Assembly: GCA_009782175.1 (NCBI GenBank)
Contig: WRKR01000022.1
Span: 1 to 44,757, forward strand
Direction of reading: 5' to 3'
Source: Cystobacterineae bacterium
Lineage (GTDB): Bacteria > Myxococcota > Myxococcia > Myxococcales > Myxococcaceae
DNA length: 44,757 nt
Position 1 is the first letter of the stretch. The number at the start of each line of letters is the position of its first letter. A model generated the notes under the pieces. It had not been told where the DNA came from. It did no database searches and was given only the letters and a program-made list of their open reading frames with translations. Below, piece after piece: positions 34,678 to 42,851 of the stretch. The position numbers and the translations under genes are program-made.

Positions 34678-34693
34678 GCTTGCTCCTGCAAAT

Positions 34694-34945
34694 TTATGAG
34701 CCTTCAACGGCAATCAGCCTTATGCCCAATTGTCCGTCGAACTCGACCAGTTCACCTTGTCCAACTGTCTTTCCATTGACAACCAAGTTCAATGGATCTG
34801 AGGCAAGTCGACCTAGATCGATCACATGCCCTACTTTCATTTCAACAACCTCTTCTATGGTCACTGGAATGCGTGCAAGCTCGACAACAAGCCTCAAAGG
34901 CACATCGCTCAACAGTGGTGCAGCACTCAGTTGGTTTGGGTCCAT
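34694..34945 (-). CDS. Internal translation product SctQ-C (SpoA2 domain)
   Basis: The internal in-frame ATG (34943-34945, MDPNQLSAAPLLSD) is preceded at 5 nt by AAAAGGGG. The 83-aa product is exactly the C-terminal SpoA domain. In several known T3S systems, such a short form is made by internal initiation and is needed with full-length SctQ. The call here rests on position and ribosome-binding site only. Confidence 0.55.
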   Translation of the reverse strand: MDPNQLSAAPLLSDVPLRLVVELARIPVTIEEVVEMKVGHVIDLGRLASDPLNLVVNGKTVGQGELVEFDGQLGIRLIAVEGS

Positions 34946-36007
34946 TATTTCCCCTTTTCTTTTGCCCCTATCAGAAAGATTGTGGTCAAGGCTTTCTGAT
35001 ACTGTGCCTAGAGTTATTTTTTCAACCTCTGCTTTATACCCTCTCCCGTCAAAACCAAGCTGACAATCCAAATGGCCCGAAAAACCCGCGCCAATTCGCA
35101 ATTCAGCGCTTCCGTCCGCTCGCTTATCCGGTCTCAAAGTGAGCTTATCTAAAAGTACAGTCGCCCCTGGGCGAAGCCCTTCATATTCAGCCTTGGGAAT
35201 CTCCGCATGCCCAATCTCCACGCGCAAAGACAAATTGGGCAATGCAAGGCGATCTTTTGCTCGAATCAAATTTTGCTGCATTCTATAGGCTCGAACAGGT
35301 GCATCCGCATGCGGCTGCAATTTGGACAACACTGTCGCAGGAATAAAAAACCGAAAACATCCCTTATGTCCATCGACGCTGGCCGACAAACTCATCAACA
35401 CCATATGCGTCTCTGAGGCCATCAACGGCATAACGGCTTTGCTGCTGCTAAAAATATTGTCCAGGCGAACATGAACCTTCCCAGCCCCAGCGTTGACAAA
35501 CATCGTCCTTAAAACCTGCAAAGCAAGAAATTGAAGAATGCCTTCTTCCAGCTCCGTCAATGCACGAATTTCAACGGATTCACTGTTGGCGCCAAGCAAC
35601 AGCTCAACCGCTTTGTGTGCAAAGCCAAGCTCAATTTCCCAAAAACCCCTCGGCTGGTATGGCCGAAATGACAACACCGCCAAAAAAGTGGGCTCAGCAA
35701 CGCAGGACGGCAACGCAGAAACAGGCACAACTTGAAAATAATCAAAAGTCAGCTGAACATCTTCGCTCTGAAGACAATTTTTGAGTGTTTGAGCTATTGC
35801 CTCCAACATCTCAAAAGGCTCAGCAAATGCCGGGAATAACCACTCCAAACTCTTAAAGAGTTGTGCCTCTTGACGAGAAACTTTGGGGAGGTTGGGAAAA
35901 AACTCTACCTTTTTCCAAGAACACATTGAAAGCAGATCATTCTGCGTCAGCAGCATGGTGCTGTCAGCTGCCCGCCGAGAAGGGGTTATTTTGCTTGTAT
36001 CTGTCAC
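34694..36007 (-). CDS. sctQ: T3S sorting-platform / C-ring protein SctQ (FliM/FliN family)
   Basis: 437 aa, GTG start overlapping the sctP stop (GTGA). The N-terminal part (about 1-240) resembles the FliM/SctQ middle region only loosely. Two SpoA domains follow: SpoA1 at about 255-340 (LSLRVEIGHAEIPKAEYEGL) and SpoA2 at about 362-437 (RLVVELARIPVTIEEVVEMK ... GQGELVEFDGQLGIRL). SctQ forms the cytoplasmic pods or ring that sort substrates. An internal ATG at 34945 with its own GGGG Shine-Dalgarno would give the SpoA2 domain alone, as known for YscQ and SpaO. Confidence 0.93.
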   Translation of the reverse strand: MTDTSKITPSRRAADSTMLLTQNDLLSMCSWKKVEFFPNLPKVSRQEAQLFKSLEWLFPAFAEPFEMLEAIAQTLKNCLQSEDVQLTFDYFQVVPVSALPSCVAEPTFLAVLSFRPYQPRGFWEIELGFAHKAVELLLGANSESVEIRALTELEEGILQFLALQVLRTMFVNAGAGKVHVRLDNIFSSSKAVMPLMASETHMVLMSLSASVDGHKGCFRFFIPATVLSKLQPHADAPVRAYRMQQNLIRAKDRLALPNLSLRVEIGHAEIPKAEYEGLRPGATVLLDKLTLRPDKRADGSAELRIGAGFSGHLDCQLGFDGRGYKAEVEKITLGTVSESLDHNLSDRGKRKGEIMDPNQLSAAPLLSDVPLRLVVELARIPVTIEEVVEMKVGHVIDLGRLASDPLNLVVNGKTVGQGELVEFDGQLGIRLIAVEGS

Positions 36008-37023
36008 GAGTTCATCTCAAATTTCAGATGGGTCAGCGTCAAGCCCCGCACATCCAACGCCGTATGCAAAGCGTCACTTTGCTCTTCAACCACCTTTAAA
36101 GCATTCTTGTCGGAACCAGAGAAAACCACGCTTATTTTTCCACCGGATGATGAAACCCGCATAGAAAGCCCGGACAAAACATCCGAGCGAAAATCAATCT
36201 GAAATTCTGCATTGCCTGCTTTGTTGGTTCCAACACGCACCCGCTCAACAATTTTTTGAGCAATCTCGCTGGCAATCCTCCTTAGGCGCTCAGAATCACC
36301 TGTGGGCTTTGGACGAACAAGGGGGGCTGGCTCCATGAGGGCGGGATTGGTGTTGAGCAACCTCCCCAAATCCTCCTGGGGCTCTTTGTTTGAGCGCTTA
36401 AGCTCAGCGGCTTGACGCATATCTGAAGTCTTCTCTTCTGCCCTTATACTTTTGCTCTCTTCTCTGGCTGCAGTGTATTTCTTGGCATCCGATTTGGCTT
36501 GAGCAGAACGGCCCTCTACTTGGCTCTCCGTCTCTGAAGCAGACTTCTTCCCCACCTCTGCTTGCTCTCGTGTTTCTGTCTTGGAAAGGTTTCTATCGCC
36601 TTGCTGAAGTTTTGTCGCTTGCTCCTGGCTGTGCTGCGTGCTCTGTTCTTTCAGCTGCTTCTGGGAGAGGGGCTTATTGTTTTCTGAAGACGCTTTTGCG
36701 GATTCACCTTCTTGCCCCATCAACTCTCGCAACACCGCATTGCTTTCTCCTCCAGCGCGTGCATATCTGCCCAACACGCGCTCTTTGTCCGCTTGCATTC
36801 GCGCGGCCGAGGAGGGATCTGCCTTTTCTAAAAATTTTGCATGAGCCTCCGAGGCATGTCCTCGGTTAATGTTTTGCCCCTGCTGTTTTTGGCTATCGCT
36901 AACAAGTCGAGAAAAAACAGTGTTTGTTGCTTGTTTGTCAACTCGGAGCTTGTCTTCTATGCGCCTTTGCTCCGCAACGCGCTCAGCCTGGCGAGCTGCC
37001 CCATCATCATCAATTCTGCTCAT
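36004..37023 (-). CDS. sctP: T3S needle/hook-length regulator SctP (FliK family)
   Basis: 339 aa. The first about 240 residues are polar, Gln/Lys/Glu/Ser rich and probably extended, as expected for a molecular ruler. The C-terminal about 95 residues (from LRRIASEIAQKIVERVRVG to LTLTHLKFEMNS) match the FliK/Flg_hook substrate-switch domain that contacts SctU. It overlaps both neighbours by 4 nt (ATGA with sctO, GTGA with sctQ). Assignment rests on the C-domain pattern plus gene order. Confidence 0.8.
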   Translation of the reverse strand: MSRIDDDGAARQAERVAEQRRIEDKLRVDKQATNTVFSRLVSDSQKQQGQNINRGHASEAHAKFLEKADPSSAARMQADKERVLGRYARAGGESNAVLRELMGQEGESAKASSENNKPLSQKQLKEQSTQHSQEQATKLQQGDRNLSKTETREQAEVGKKSASETESQVEGRSAQAKSDAKKYTAAREESKSIRAEEKTSDMRQAAELKRSNKEPQEDLGRLLNTNPALMEPAPLVRPKPTGDSERLRRIASEIAQKIVERVRVGTNKAGNAEFQIDFRSDVLSGLSMRVSSSGGKISVVFSGSDKNALKVVEEQSDALHTALDVRGLTLTHLKFEMNS

Positions 37024-37520
37024 GTTTTTCCCCCTCTCCTTCTTTGTAAGTGCAAGGCGTTGCCAATCTCCTCTTGCACAAGCTCTTCTCGCATTTGCCG
37101 TTCATAACGCACTTGTTTAGCCCATTGCTCTTTGTGTTTCTCAATGGCTTTCTTCTCTTTGGCCGCCTCTGCCATTTCCGACCTTTTTTGCTCCATCCAC
37201 TGCTCCGCTCGCTTCACATTTCCTTCTTGCGCCCCTATCTCCAGCTCCAGCTTCGCCTCCTCATCCTTCAGCCTTTGCTCAAAACGCTCAAATTGCTCAA
37301 ATGCGTTGGCCTGAAGCGCTTGCGCGGATAAGACGGATTGCATATGAGCAAGCACCTTCTCTTTGCGTTCCTGTTGCCGCCTTGTCAAATGGGAACGCAT
37401 CTCTTCTAAAATTTTTTTCTGCTTGTGCAAAGCCTGCATCGCCTCAGAAAAAACCTGCTTTGCAGCTTCCTCCGCTCGTTCCCGCATTTCTAGCAAAGTT
37501 TGCAGTCGATAAGCTGGCAT
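37020..37520 (-). CDS. sctO: T3S ATPase stalk protein SctO (FliJ/YscO family)
   Basis: 166 aa, almost entirely one long antiparallel coiled coil (LQTLLEMRERAEEAAKQVFS start, basic tail). FliJ/SctO sits in the central pore of the SctN hexamer, like the gamma subunit of F1, and links it to SctV. Size, coiled coil and position right after sctN are diagnostic. Confidence 0.88.
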   Translation of the reverse strand: MPAYRLQTLLEMRERAEEAAKQVFSEAMQALHKQKKILEEMRSHLTRRQQERKEKVLAHMQSVLSAQALQANAFEQFERFEQRLKDEEAKLELEIGAQEGNVKRAEQWMEQKRSEMAEAAKEKKAIEKHKEQWAKQVRYERQMREELVQEEIGNALHLQRRRGGKT

Positions 37521-37535
37521 ATGCTTTGCCTTCTA

Positions 37536-38852
37536 TCACGCTTCAAATAAAGCAACGAGTGCTGCTGCTGTGTCTTCAAAACTGACACTGCTGTCCGTGG
37601 ACTGTTTCAAAAAACCGATGATAGCGTCATATTTGTCAATGGCATAGTCCGTTCGTGGATCTGTCCCATATTGATAGGCGCCAAGCAAAATCAAATCCCT
37701 TTGTTTTTCATAGGTTGCAAGGGCTTCCCGAAGTTTTCCTGCGGCAACTTTGTGCTTTTTGTCGACCACTTGATTCATGACGCGGGACAAGGAAGCCAAA
37801 ACATCCATGGCCGGCCATTGGTTGCGCTCTGCGAGGGTGCGGTTTAAAATGAAGTGTCCGTCCAGAATACCGCGTACTTCGTCGGCAATGGGCTCTTCCA
37901 TGTCGCCACCGGCAACCAAAACCGTATAAATGGCCGTGCATTTGCCTTTCTCAGAATTCCCGGTCCTCTCGAGGATTTTGGGGAGCATGGAAAACACAGA
38001 GGGAGGATATCCCTGGCGTGCAGGGGGCTCTCCTATGGCCAAACCAATTTCACGCTGTGCTCTTGCAAGGCGCGTCACGGTATCCAGCATGAACAAGACG
38101 TTGCCCCCACGCTCTCGAAAATATTCTGCAATGGAGGTAGCCACAAAAGCAGCACGCAAACGCACCAAAGAAGGTTGGTCTGAGGTTGCGCAAACCACAA
38201 TAGAACGCTTAAGCCCCTCTCCCAGCGCATCTTCCACAAACTCCAAAACCTCGCGACCGCGCTCGCCAATCAGTGCAATAACGGCCAACTCGGCAGCCGT
38301 GTTGCGCGCAATCTGCCCCATCAACGTAGACTTGCCAACACCAGAGCCTGCAAAAAGCCCTATACGTTGTCCTTCGCCCACCGTCAGCAACCCATCAATG
38401 CAACGCACCCCCAAAGGCAATGGCCTCAAAATACGTTGGCGCTTGTATGGATCTGGACACTCCCGGTCCACGGACCATTCTATCAACCCCTCTTTAGGCA
38501 AAGGACGACCATCAATGGGCTCTCCCAAACCATTGAGTACGCGACCCAACAAGGCATCTCCTACGCGAATGTTCAAAGGGCGACCTGTGGAAAGCACTTC
38601 ACTGTCTGGGCCTATGCCTTGCAGTTCTCCCAGAGGCATCATCATTACCTCATCCCCTTGAAAACCCACCACCTCCGCTTTGACAGCTGCACGGTTGCGC
38701 CCTTTTATAAAACACAACTCACCCACACGCACGTTGGGCACAGCCGCCTTAATCACCAAACCTGTCAGCTCTGTGACACGCCCACGCACGCCGACCAATT
38801 GCGCATTCCTGAGCAAGTTTTGATAGCGCCCCCAGGGAATTGCAAGGTCCAT
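37536..38852 (-). CDS. sctN: T3S ATPase SctN (FliI/YscN family)
   Basis: 438 aa from the ATG at 38852; a TTG two codons earlier overlaps the sctL stop. The N-terminal beta-barrel (about 1-90) is followed by the RecA-type core with Walker A GSGVGKST (169-176), the VLFMLDTVTRLARAQREIG Walker B region, and the GEPPARQGYPPSVFSMLP signature that separates T3S ATPases from F1-beta. The hexamer unfolds substrates and releases chaperones. Catalytic motifs are complete. Confidence 0.97.
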   Translation of the reverse strand: MDLAIPWGRYQNLLRNAQLVGVRGRVTELTGLVIKAAVPNVRVGELCFIKGRNRAAVKAEVVGFQGDEVMMMPLGELQGIGPDSEVLSTGRPLNIRVGDALLGRVLNGLGEPIDGRPLPKEGLIEWSVDRECPDPYKRQRILRPLPLGVRCIDGLLTVGEGQRIGLFAGSGVGKSTLMGQIARNTAAELAVIALIGERGREVLEFVEDALGEGLKRSIVVCATSDQPSLVRLRAAFVATSIAEYFRERGGNVLFMLDTVTRLARAQREIGLAIGEPPARQGYPPSVFSMLPKILERTGNSEKGKCTAIYTVLVAGGDMEEPIADEVRGILDGHFILNRTLAERNQWPAMDVLASLSRVMNQVVDKKHKVAAGKLREALATYEKQRDLILLGAYQYGTDPRTDYAIDKYDAIIGFLKQSTDSSVSFEDTAAALVALFEA

Positions 38853-38854
38853 TC

Positions 38855-39556
38855 TCAATCCGCCTTCCCCAAAGCATCCTCTTCAAACAGAATACGCAGT
38901 GCTCTAAACTGAGTTTCCAGTTGAGCGTCAATGGTCCCAAACTCGGTTTGCACAATGCAACCTCCGGGCTGCACCTCCAGATCGTCCCGAATGGCAATGT
39001 CAACACTGCGCCCAATCAGCTCTATAAGCTCAGGCCGCCTCTCTCGAAGCAATTTGGCATCCCGCGGGTGAACGCGCAAAAGCATGGCCTTGGCTGTTCG
39101 CAAATTCTCAATGGCGTTTGCACAAATTTCCAAAAGCAGCTGCGGCTCCCTCTCCAAATCCCTGCCAATCATTTTTTCGGCAATCTGGCAGGCCAACTCA
39201 ATAAGCTCCTTTTTGGCCTCTGCCAACATACTGCCTGCTTGCATCTTCGCCTTGGCCAACTCCGTGGCGGCCTGAGCTGCAGCTTCTTCCAACGCTTCCT
39301 CACGTGTTTCTTGAAAAACAAGTGCGCGCTGGCGCTCAGCATCCTCTAACAACTCTCGGGCTTTTTGTTCAGCCTCTTCGATGATGCCTTTGGCTTTCGA
39401 GCGTGCATCCACCTCTTCGGGACGCACAACAATGCCACGTATGGGGGGGGAACGCATGGCTGCCGCAGGTTTAAGGGGTGATGGATCGCTGGACAAACCC
39501 CCAGGAATAATTTTTCCTGAGCTTCTGAGTGGCCCCTTGTTGTCAATATCTGCCAT
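38855..39556 (-). CDS. sctL: T3S ATPase regulator SctL (FliH/YscL family)
   Basis: 233 aa. N-terminal about 45 residues are disordered. A long Ala/Glu/Lys-rich helix (about 50-125: ARSKAKGIIEEAEQKARELL and on) leads into the FliH C-domain (about 130-230, with LACQIAEKMIGRDLEREPQL and VQPGGCIVQTEFGTIDAQLE). The latter, DxxLxPGGCxIET-like, is a hallmark of the family. SctL dimers link SctN to SctQ. GGAG lies 8 nt before the ATG. Confidence 0.94.
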   Translation of the reverse strand: MADIDNKGPLRSSGKIIPGGLSSDPSPLKPAAAMRSPPIRGIVVRPEEVDARSKAKGIIEEAEQKARELLEDAERQRALVFQETREEALEEAAAQAATELAKAKMQAGSMLAEAKKELIELACQIAEKMIGRDLEREPQLLLEICANAIENLRTAKAMLLRVHPRDAKLLRERRPELIELIGRSVDIAIRDDLEVQPGGCIVQTEFGTIDAQLETQFRALRILFEEDALGKAD

Positions 39557-39585
39557 AGCTCATCTCCGCAGCATTCTAAAACGCC

Positions 39586-41310
39586 CTACCCCTTGCGAGT
39601 GGGTTTCTCTCCAATATTCCTTTGACCATGAGTTGCCTGCGCTGTCCTCTCATTCCCTTGCCTTAAGGCTCCTGCTCCCCCTGGCATAGGCCTGCGAGGA
39701 GCAGACTGTGGTGAGGGCATGCGAATGCCCGCTGCCTTGCCCGTGGGCATATTTGGGGTCGAAGGCGACACCGGACGCCTTGCTTCTGTTATTTCAGGCG
39801 AGGGTGATGGGCGCCTTGTTTCTGCTGCCTTAGGCAGGGGCAACGGGCGCTTGGCTTCTGTTATTTCATACGAGGGTGACGGACGCCTTGCTCCTGCTGT
39901 TTTAGGCGGGGGCGACGGACGCCTTGCTTCTGTTATTTCAGGCGGGGGCGACGGACGCCTTGCTTCTGTTATTTCAGGCGGGGGTGACGGACGCCTTGCT
40001 TCTGTTGTTTTAGGCGGGGGCAACGGGCGCTTGGCTTCTGTTATTTCAGGCGAGGGTGATGGACGCCTCACATGTGCCGTTTTGGGCGGCTGCGCTGCCG
40101 AGCGCTCTATGGTGTGTGGTTTTGGCAGTCGATGGCTGCGGTTTGCAGCTGGAGAAGCCATGGGGAGGTTTCCCCTCTCTCCACCAGGGCCTACAAGCCT
40201 TGAGGGTGTAGGCTTCGGAAGCTTTTCAGCTGGCACGCGAGAGGGTTTCATGGCTGGCGGCGCTGCCAAACGCGCAGAGCCCACACTTGGAACAGAACCC
40301 AGGGGAGCAGGTTTCGCTCGAGCAGCTGCCTTAGGAGGTGGAGTGACAGGGATTATTTTGGGTTTGGACAAAACGAGTGGGCGCTCAACAAAGCCCCGCT
40401 TCGCCAAAAATTCAAGCTGATCCAAAATGTCAGCTCTTCCACCATCTCCCTGGACTTTCTTGCCTTTTTCTTCATCCAACCAATGAGAGAGCAGCTTGCC
40501 CAATTCCCCTTCATGCCGCCGTGCCATTTTAGAAGCAAAATCGGCGGATTCTGACAGACAAGCCCTCATAATGCGCCGTACACCTGCGCTTCGAAGCGCC
40601 GAGGAGGAATTTGCCGTTCCACCATATAACTCTAACAATCTACGCGAGTCATTGGCCTGCAGTGGACGCATTTGGCCAGCTGCATCACAAGCTTTTTGAG
40701 CCAATATCCTCTGGTCCGGAGGAAGTGAATCAAAAAAACTCTGCCGTTCGCCACTGGGCAACCCCGCCAATGCTGTTGCAAACACACGAGCGCCCATTCT
40801 GTCACAAACCGTAATAAGCTCTCTGGCCTGCAAACCCAAAATGTCTTCAAACCTAAAGAGGGCGCTGATGGAAGCGTTTTGAAGTTCTTCTTCAAGTTTC
40901 CAGCGCACAAAGGAAAACACTTCAGGGCTGGGTTCTCTGCGCAGTTGTGTTTTTTTAGAGCTGGGAAGTGCAGCTTGAACGGAATTCGCCAGCAAGGAAG
41001 GCAAAGCGCGCAAAACCACTTCAGCAACAACGGGCTTCTCTTTTGCCAACAATCCAGCCAGGTGTTCCGGTTCTGCTGTCGCAAGCCTCCGGCGTCGCAT
41101 GCTGAGCAGGCGACGCATTTCACGTACCAAGAAAGGTATCCTCTGCTCCTTGGGGATGGAGCGAAAAGCTTCAGTGCGGTGCTTTAAAAGCTCTGCGTCT
41201 TCTTCAGGCAAAAACTGAAACGCTTCATCGGCTCCCGCTCCACCAAAAACGACCGATGCCAAAAGCAACATGGTTTGTCGTTTGGAAAGTGAAGCAAAAT
41301 AGTGTTCCAC
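39586..41310 (-). CDS. FliG-like protein in the sctK/fliG position, with Pro-rich repeat tail
   Basis: 574 aa, GTG start. Residues 1-70 resemble FliG_N (LSKRQTMLLLASVV ... FQFLPEEDAELL). Residues 80-145 resemble FliG_M (EKPVVAEVVLRALPS in place of EHPQ..., SPEVFSFVRWKLEEEL). Residues 152-230 align without gaps to the FliG_C motor domain (FEDILGL ... ALAGLPSGERQSFFDSLP). The ARM-C segment between M and C appears missing, and the Asp-Asp of the torque helix is Gln-Ala (161-162). After about residue 310 the protein is Pro/Ala/Arg rich, with nine 12-residue repeats (410-517). In known injectisomes this slot holds SctK. Family assignment is from remembered consensus patterns. Confidence 0.78.
   Translation of the reverse strand: MEHYFASLSKRQTMLLLASVVFGGAGADEAFQFLPEEDAELLKHRTEAFRSIPKEQRIPFLVREMRRLLSMRRRRLATAEPEHLAGLLAKEKPVVAEVVLRALPSLLANSVQAALPSSKKTQLRREPSPEVFSFVRWKLEEELQNASISALFRFEDILGLQARELITVCDRMGARVFATALAGLPSGERQSFFDSLPPDQRILAQKACDAAGQMRPLQANDSRRLLELYGGTANSSSALRSAGVRRIMRACLSESADFASKMARRHEGELGKLLSHWLDEEKGKKVQGDGGRADILDQLEFLAKRGFVERPLVLSKPKIIPVTPPPKAAARAKPAPLGSVPSVGSARLAAPPAMKPSRVPAEKLPKPTPSRLVGPGGERGNLPMASPAANRSHRLPKPHTIERSAAQPPKTAHVRRPSPSPEITEAKRPLPPPKTTEARRPSPPPEITEARRPSPPPEITEARRPSPPPKTAGARRPSPSYEITEAKRPLPLPKAAETRRPSPSPEITEARRPVSPSTPNMPTGKAAGIRMPSPQSAPRRPMPGGAGALRQGNERTAQATHGQRNIGEKPTRKG
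39760..40083. repeat. Nine tandem 36-bp units in the FliG-like gene
   Basis: Units encode (E/K)(I/T)TEARRPSPPP with alternation between EITEA-type and KTTEA-type copies. The run is in-frame and close to identical between some units, indicating recent expansion. The encoded segment is basic and Pro-rich, hence extended. Confidence 0.93.
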
Positions 41311-41352
41311 GGATAGAAAATAACCTTTCTCAGGGGATGGAAGAAAAAAAAC

Positions 41353-42126
41353 CTATCCTGTCCTCTTTGCAGCACGGCTCTTTAGGAAAATCCATATGGA
41401 GACGCCGGCCACCAGCAAAATTAAAAAACCAGCTCCGCCTACCACCACCAGACGAAATTGGTCCGCGCTGGATTTGGTCATTTGGAAACCAAACACTGTC
41501 TGCAGGCGATCTTTTAGATCTAACTCAGCCTGGGGAGGCGCCGCAAGCACCATGAGGACTTGAACCGCTTCAGGCGCCAACTGTGGCACTGCGGCTGCCA
41601 CAAAACGCCGTATGGAAGGCTCATCCATGGGAGGCTTTTCTTCTTCTCTGGACGTGCGATATTTAATAAACACCGACGCTGAAGGCCTGGGCCTCTCCGC
41701 GTCAGGCACCAGATCGTTAGACTCGGGCAGCATGACCAAAGTCCTCACCTCTAAAATTCCAGGGACTCGGTTGAGCGCATTCGAAATTTCCCCTCCCAAA
41801 GCCTCAAGCAGCATGGCCCGCTCCTCCGTCTGTGTTGGAATCATCCCCTTATTCTTTTTAAACAGGGAAAGCCCGTCCGCACGAACCCGAGGCAAAGAGT
41901 TGTCCGTCAGCAACTGCACAGCGTTGACGGCATCGGCTTTAGGAACGCTGATAATATAGGTAGCTTCGTCAGCTTCAACGCGCTGTTTAGACGCCTGAAT
42001 GCTGTTGCGTTGCAGCAACACATAAATTTCGTTGGCTTCTTCTTCGGATAGATCATGCTGCAAATTCTCAACACAAGCGACCAAACCAATGCCCAACAAG
42101 GCAACAAACCCATATTTTCGGAACAT
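41353..42126 (-). CDS. sctJ: T3S inner-membrane ring lipoprotein SctJ (YscJ/FliF family)
   Basis: 257 aa from the ATG at 42126; the longer open frame to 42204 lies in the terminator region. MFRKYGFVALLGIGLVAC is a lipoprotein signal with lipobox LVAC (Cys about residue 18). The periplasmic RBM domains follow (YVLLQRNSIQASKQ..., LEGELSRALN-like LLEALGGEISNALNRVPGIL, then SVFIKYRT). One C-terminal membrane helix ends the protein (VVGGAGFLILLVAGVSIWIF, about 226-247). Lipid anchoring and shortness mark the injectisome type (SctJ), not flagellar FliF, which is larger and not lipidated. No Shine-Dalgarno is evident. Confidence 0.95.
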   Translation of the reverse strand: MFRKYGFVALLGIGLVACVENLQHDLSEEEANEIYVLLQRNSIQASKQRVEADEATYIISVPKADAVNAVQLLTDNSLPRVRADGLSLFKKNKGMIPTQTEERAMLLEALGGEISNALNRVPGILEVRTLVMLPESNDLVPDAERPRPSASVFIKYRTSREEEKPPMDEPSIRRFVAAAVPQLAPEAVQVLMVLAAPPQAELDLKDRLQTVFGFQMTKSSADQFRLVVVGGAGFLILLVAGVSIWIFLKSRAAKRTG

Positions 42127-42184
42127 AAGCTTTGCGAGACTACACGAAGCTTCCAAAAAAAGCGGCCCAAAAGAAGCAACTTTT

Positions 42185-42215
42185 AAAAAAAAAGCGGCCC
42201 CCAAGTGCCGCTTTT
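42185..42215 (-). terminator. Intrinsic terminator between sctI and sctJ
   Basis: AAAGCGGC (42191-42198) pairs with GCCGCTTT (42207-42214) around an 8-nt loop, and the minus strand continues with a run of nine T. It lies inside the operon, after sctI and before sctJ, so it could lower expression of downstream genes relative to the rod protein. Confidence 0.85.
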
Positions 42216-42287
42216 CGAAAAAAAGAACTGTTTCTTTGAAAAATGAGACTTAAGTCTGCAAACCGTCTCTGTTGTTTTTTTGAAAAA

Positions 42288-42851
42288 TCAGACTTGGGTT
42301 TTCAAGGTATCCTTGAGGCCTGAAGTCGTTTTTTCAACAATTTTGCTCGTCAAGTCCATTTCCTGGCTATATTTGTACATGCTGGCCTGGAGGCTGAGCA
42401 GCTCCGCGTTGGAAAACTTCTTTCCTTGCAATGCAGAGCCGATGAGCTTGTCCAAAGAGGCTTGCCCTTTTTCTACGCCATCCATTAAATTTGCAAGGCT
42501 TCGGGTGCTTTTTGAAGAGGGCTGCTGCGTTTGCGTTGCGCTTTCTGCCTTGCGCGGTTTTGAAGTCTCGCTCAAGGCCTGAGTTCTTATCTTATTCATG
42601 CGAGATCTATCGGTTTTTTCAACCTGCCCCGCATCCCGCACAACATCCGCTTTGTTCACCGATTCGCTGGCTTGGACTTGAGAAACCGACTGGTTTTGGC
42701 GAATATGGCCAGCCTTGTTTTCTGCCTGCGTGTTGAGTGCTTCATCAAATTTGCTTGGGCCCTGTTTGGCCTGTTGGACTGCTTGCTCTGGAAGCTTTTG
42801 CTGTGCTGCCTGTGCTTGAGCTGCTGCAATCCCTGCGAGTGGTCCCGCCAT
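42288..42851 (-). CDS. sctI: T3S inner rod protein SctI (YscI family)
   Basis: 187 aa. The first about 140 residues are Ala/Gln/Lys rich and disordered, without Sec signal, as for T3S-exported proteins. The last about 45 match the SctI/YscI rod pattern: FSNAELLSLQASMYKYSQEM then DLTSKIVEKTTSGLKDTLKTQ. AAGGAGAG lies 7 nt before the ATG. Its beginning overlaps the sigma-factor gene by 107 nt in another frame. The position equals that of fliE in flagellar operons. At 187 aa it is longer than typical SctI (about 90-120). Confidence 0.88.
   Translation of the reverse strand: MAGPLAGIAAAQAQAAQQKLPEQAVQQAKQGPSKFDEALNTQAENKAGHIRQNQSVSQVQASESVNKADVVRDAGQVEKTDRSRMNKIRTQALSETSKPRKAESATQTQQPSSKSTRSLANLMDGVEKGQASLDKLIGSALQGKKFSNAELLSLQASMYKYSQEMDLTSKIVEKTTSGLKDTLKTQV

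Noticed and set aside
34194-34699. Several long overlapping frames on both strands
   Set aside because: They are produced by the 42-bp in-frame repeat of the FliO-like gene; only the minus frame has a signal peptide, membrane helix and family domain.
39719-40420. Plus-strand 233-aa frame rich in Gly/Asp/Arg repeats
   Set aside because: Antisense image of the 36-bp repeats of the FliG-like gene, which has supported domains and operon context.
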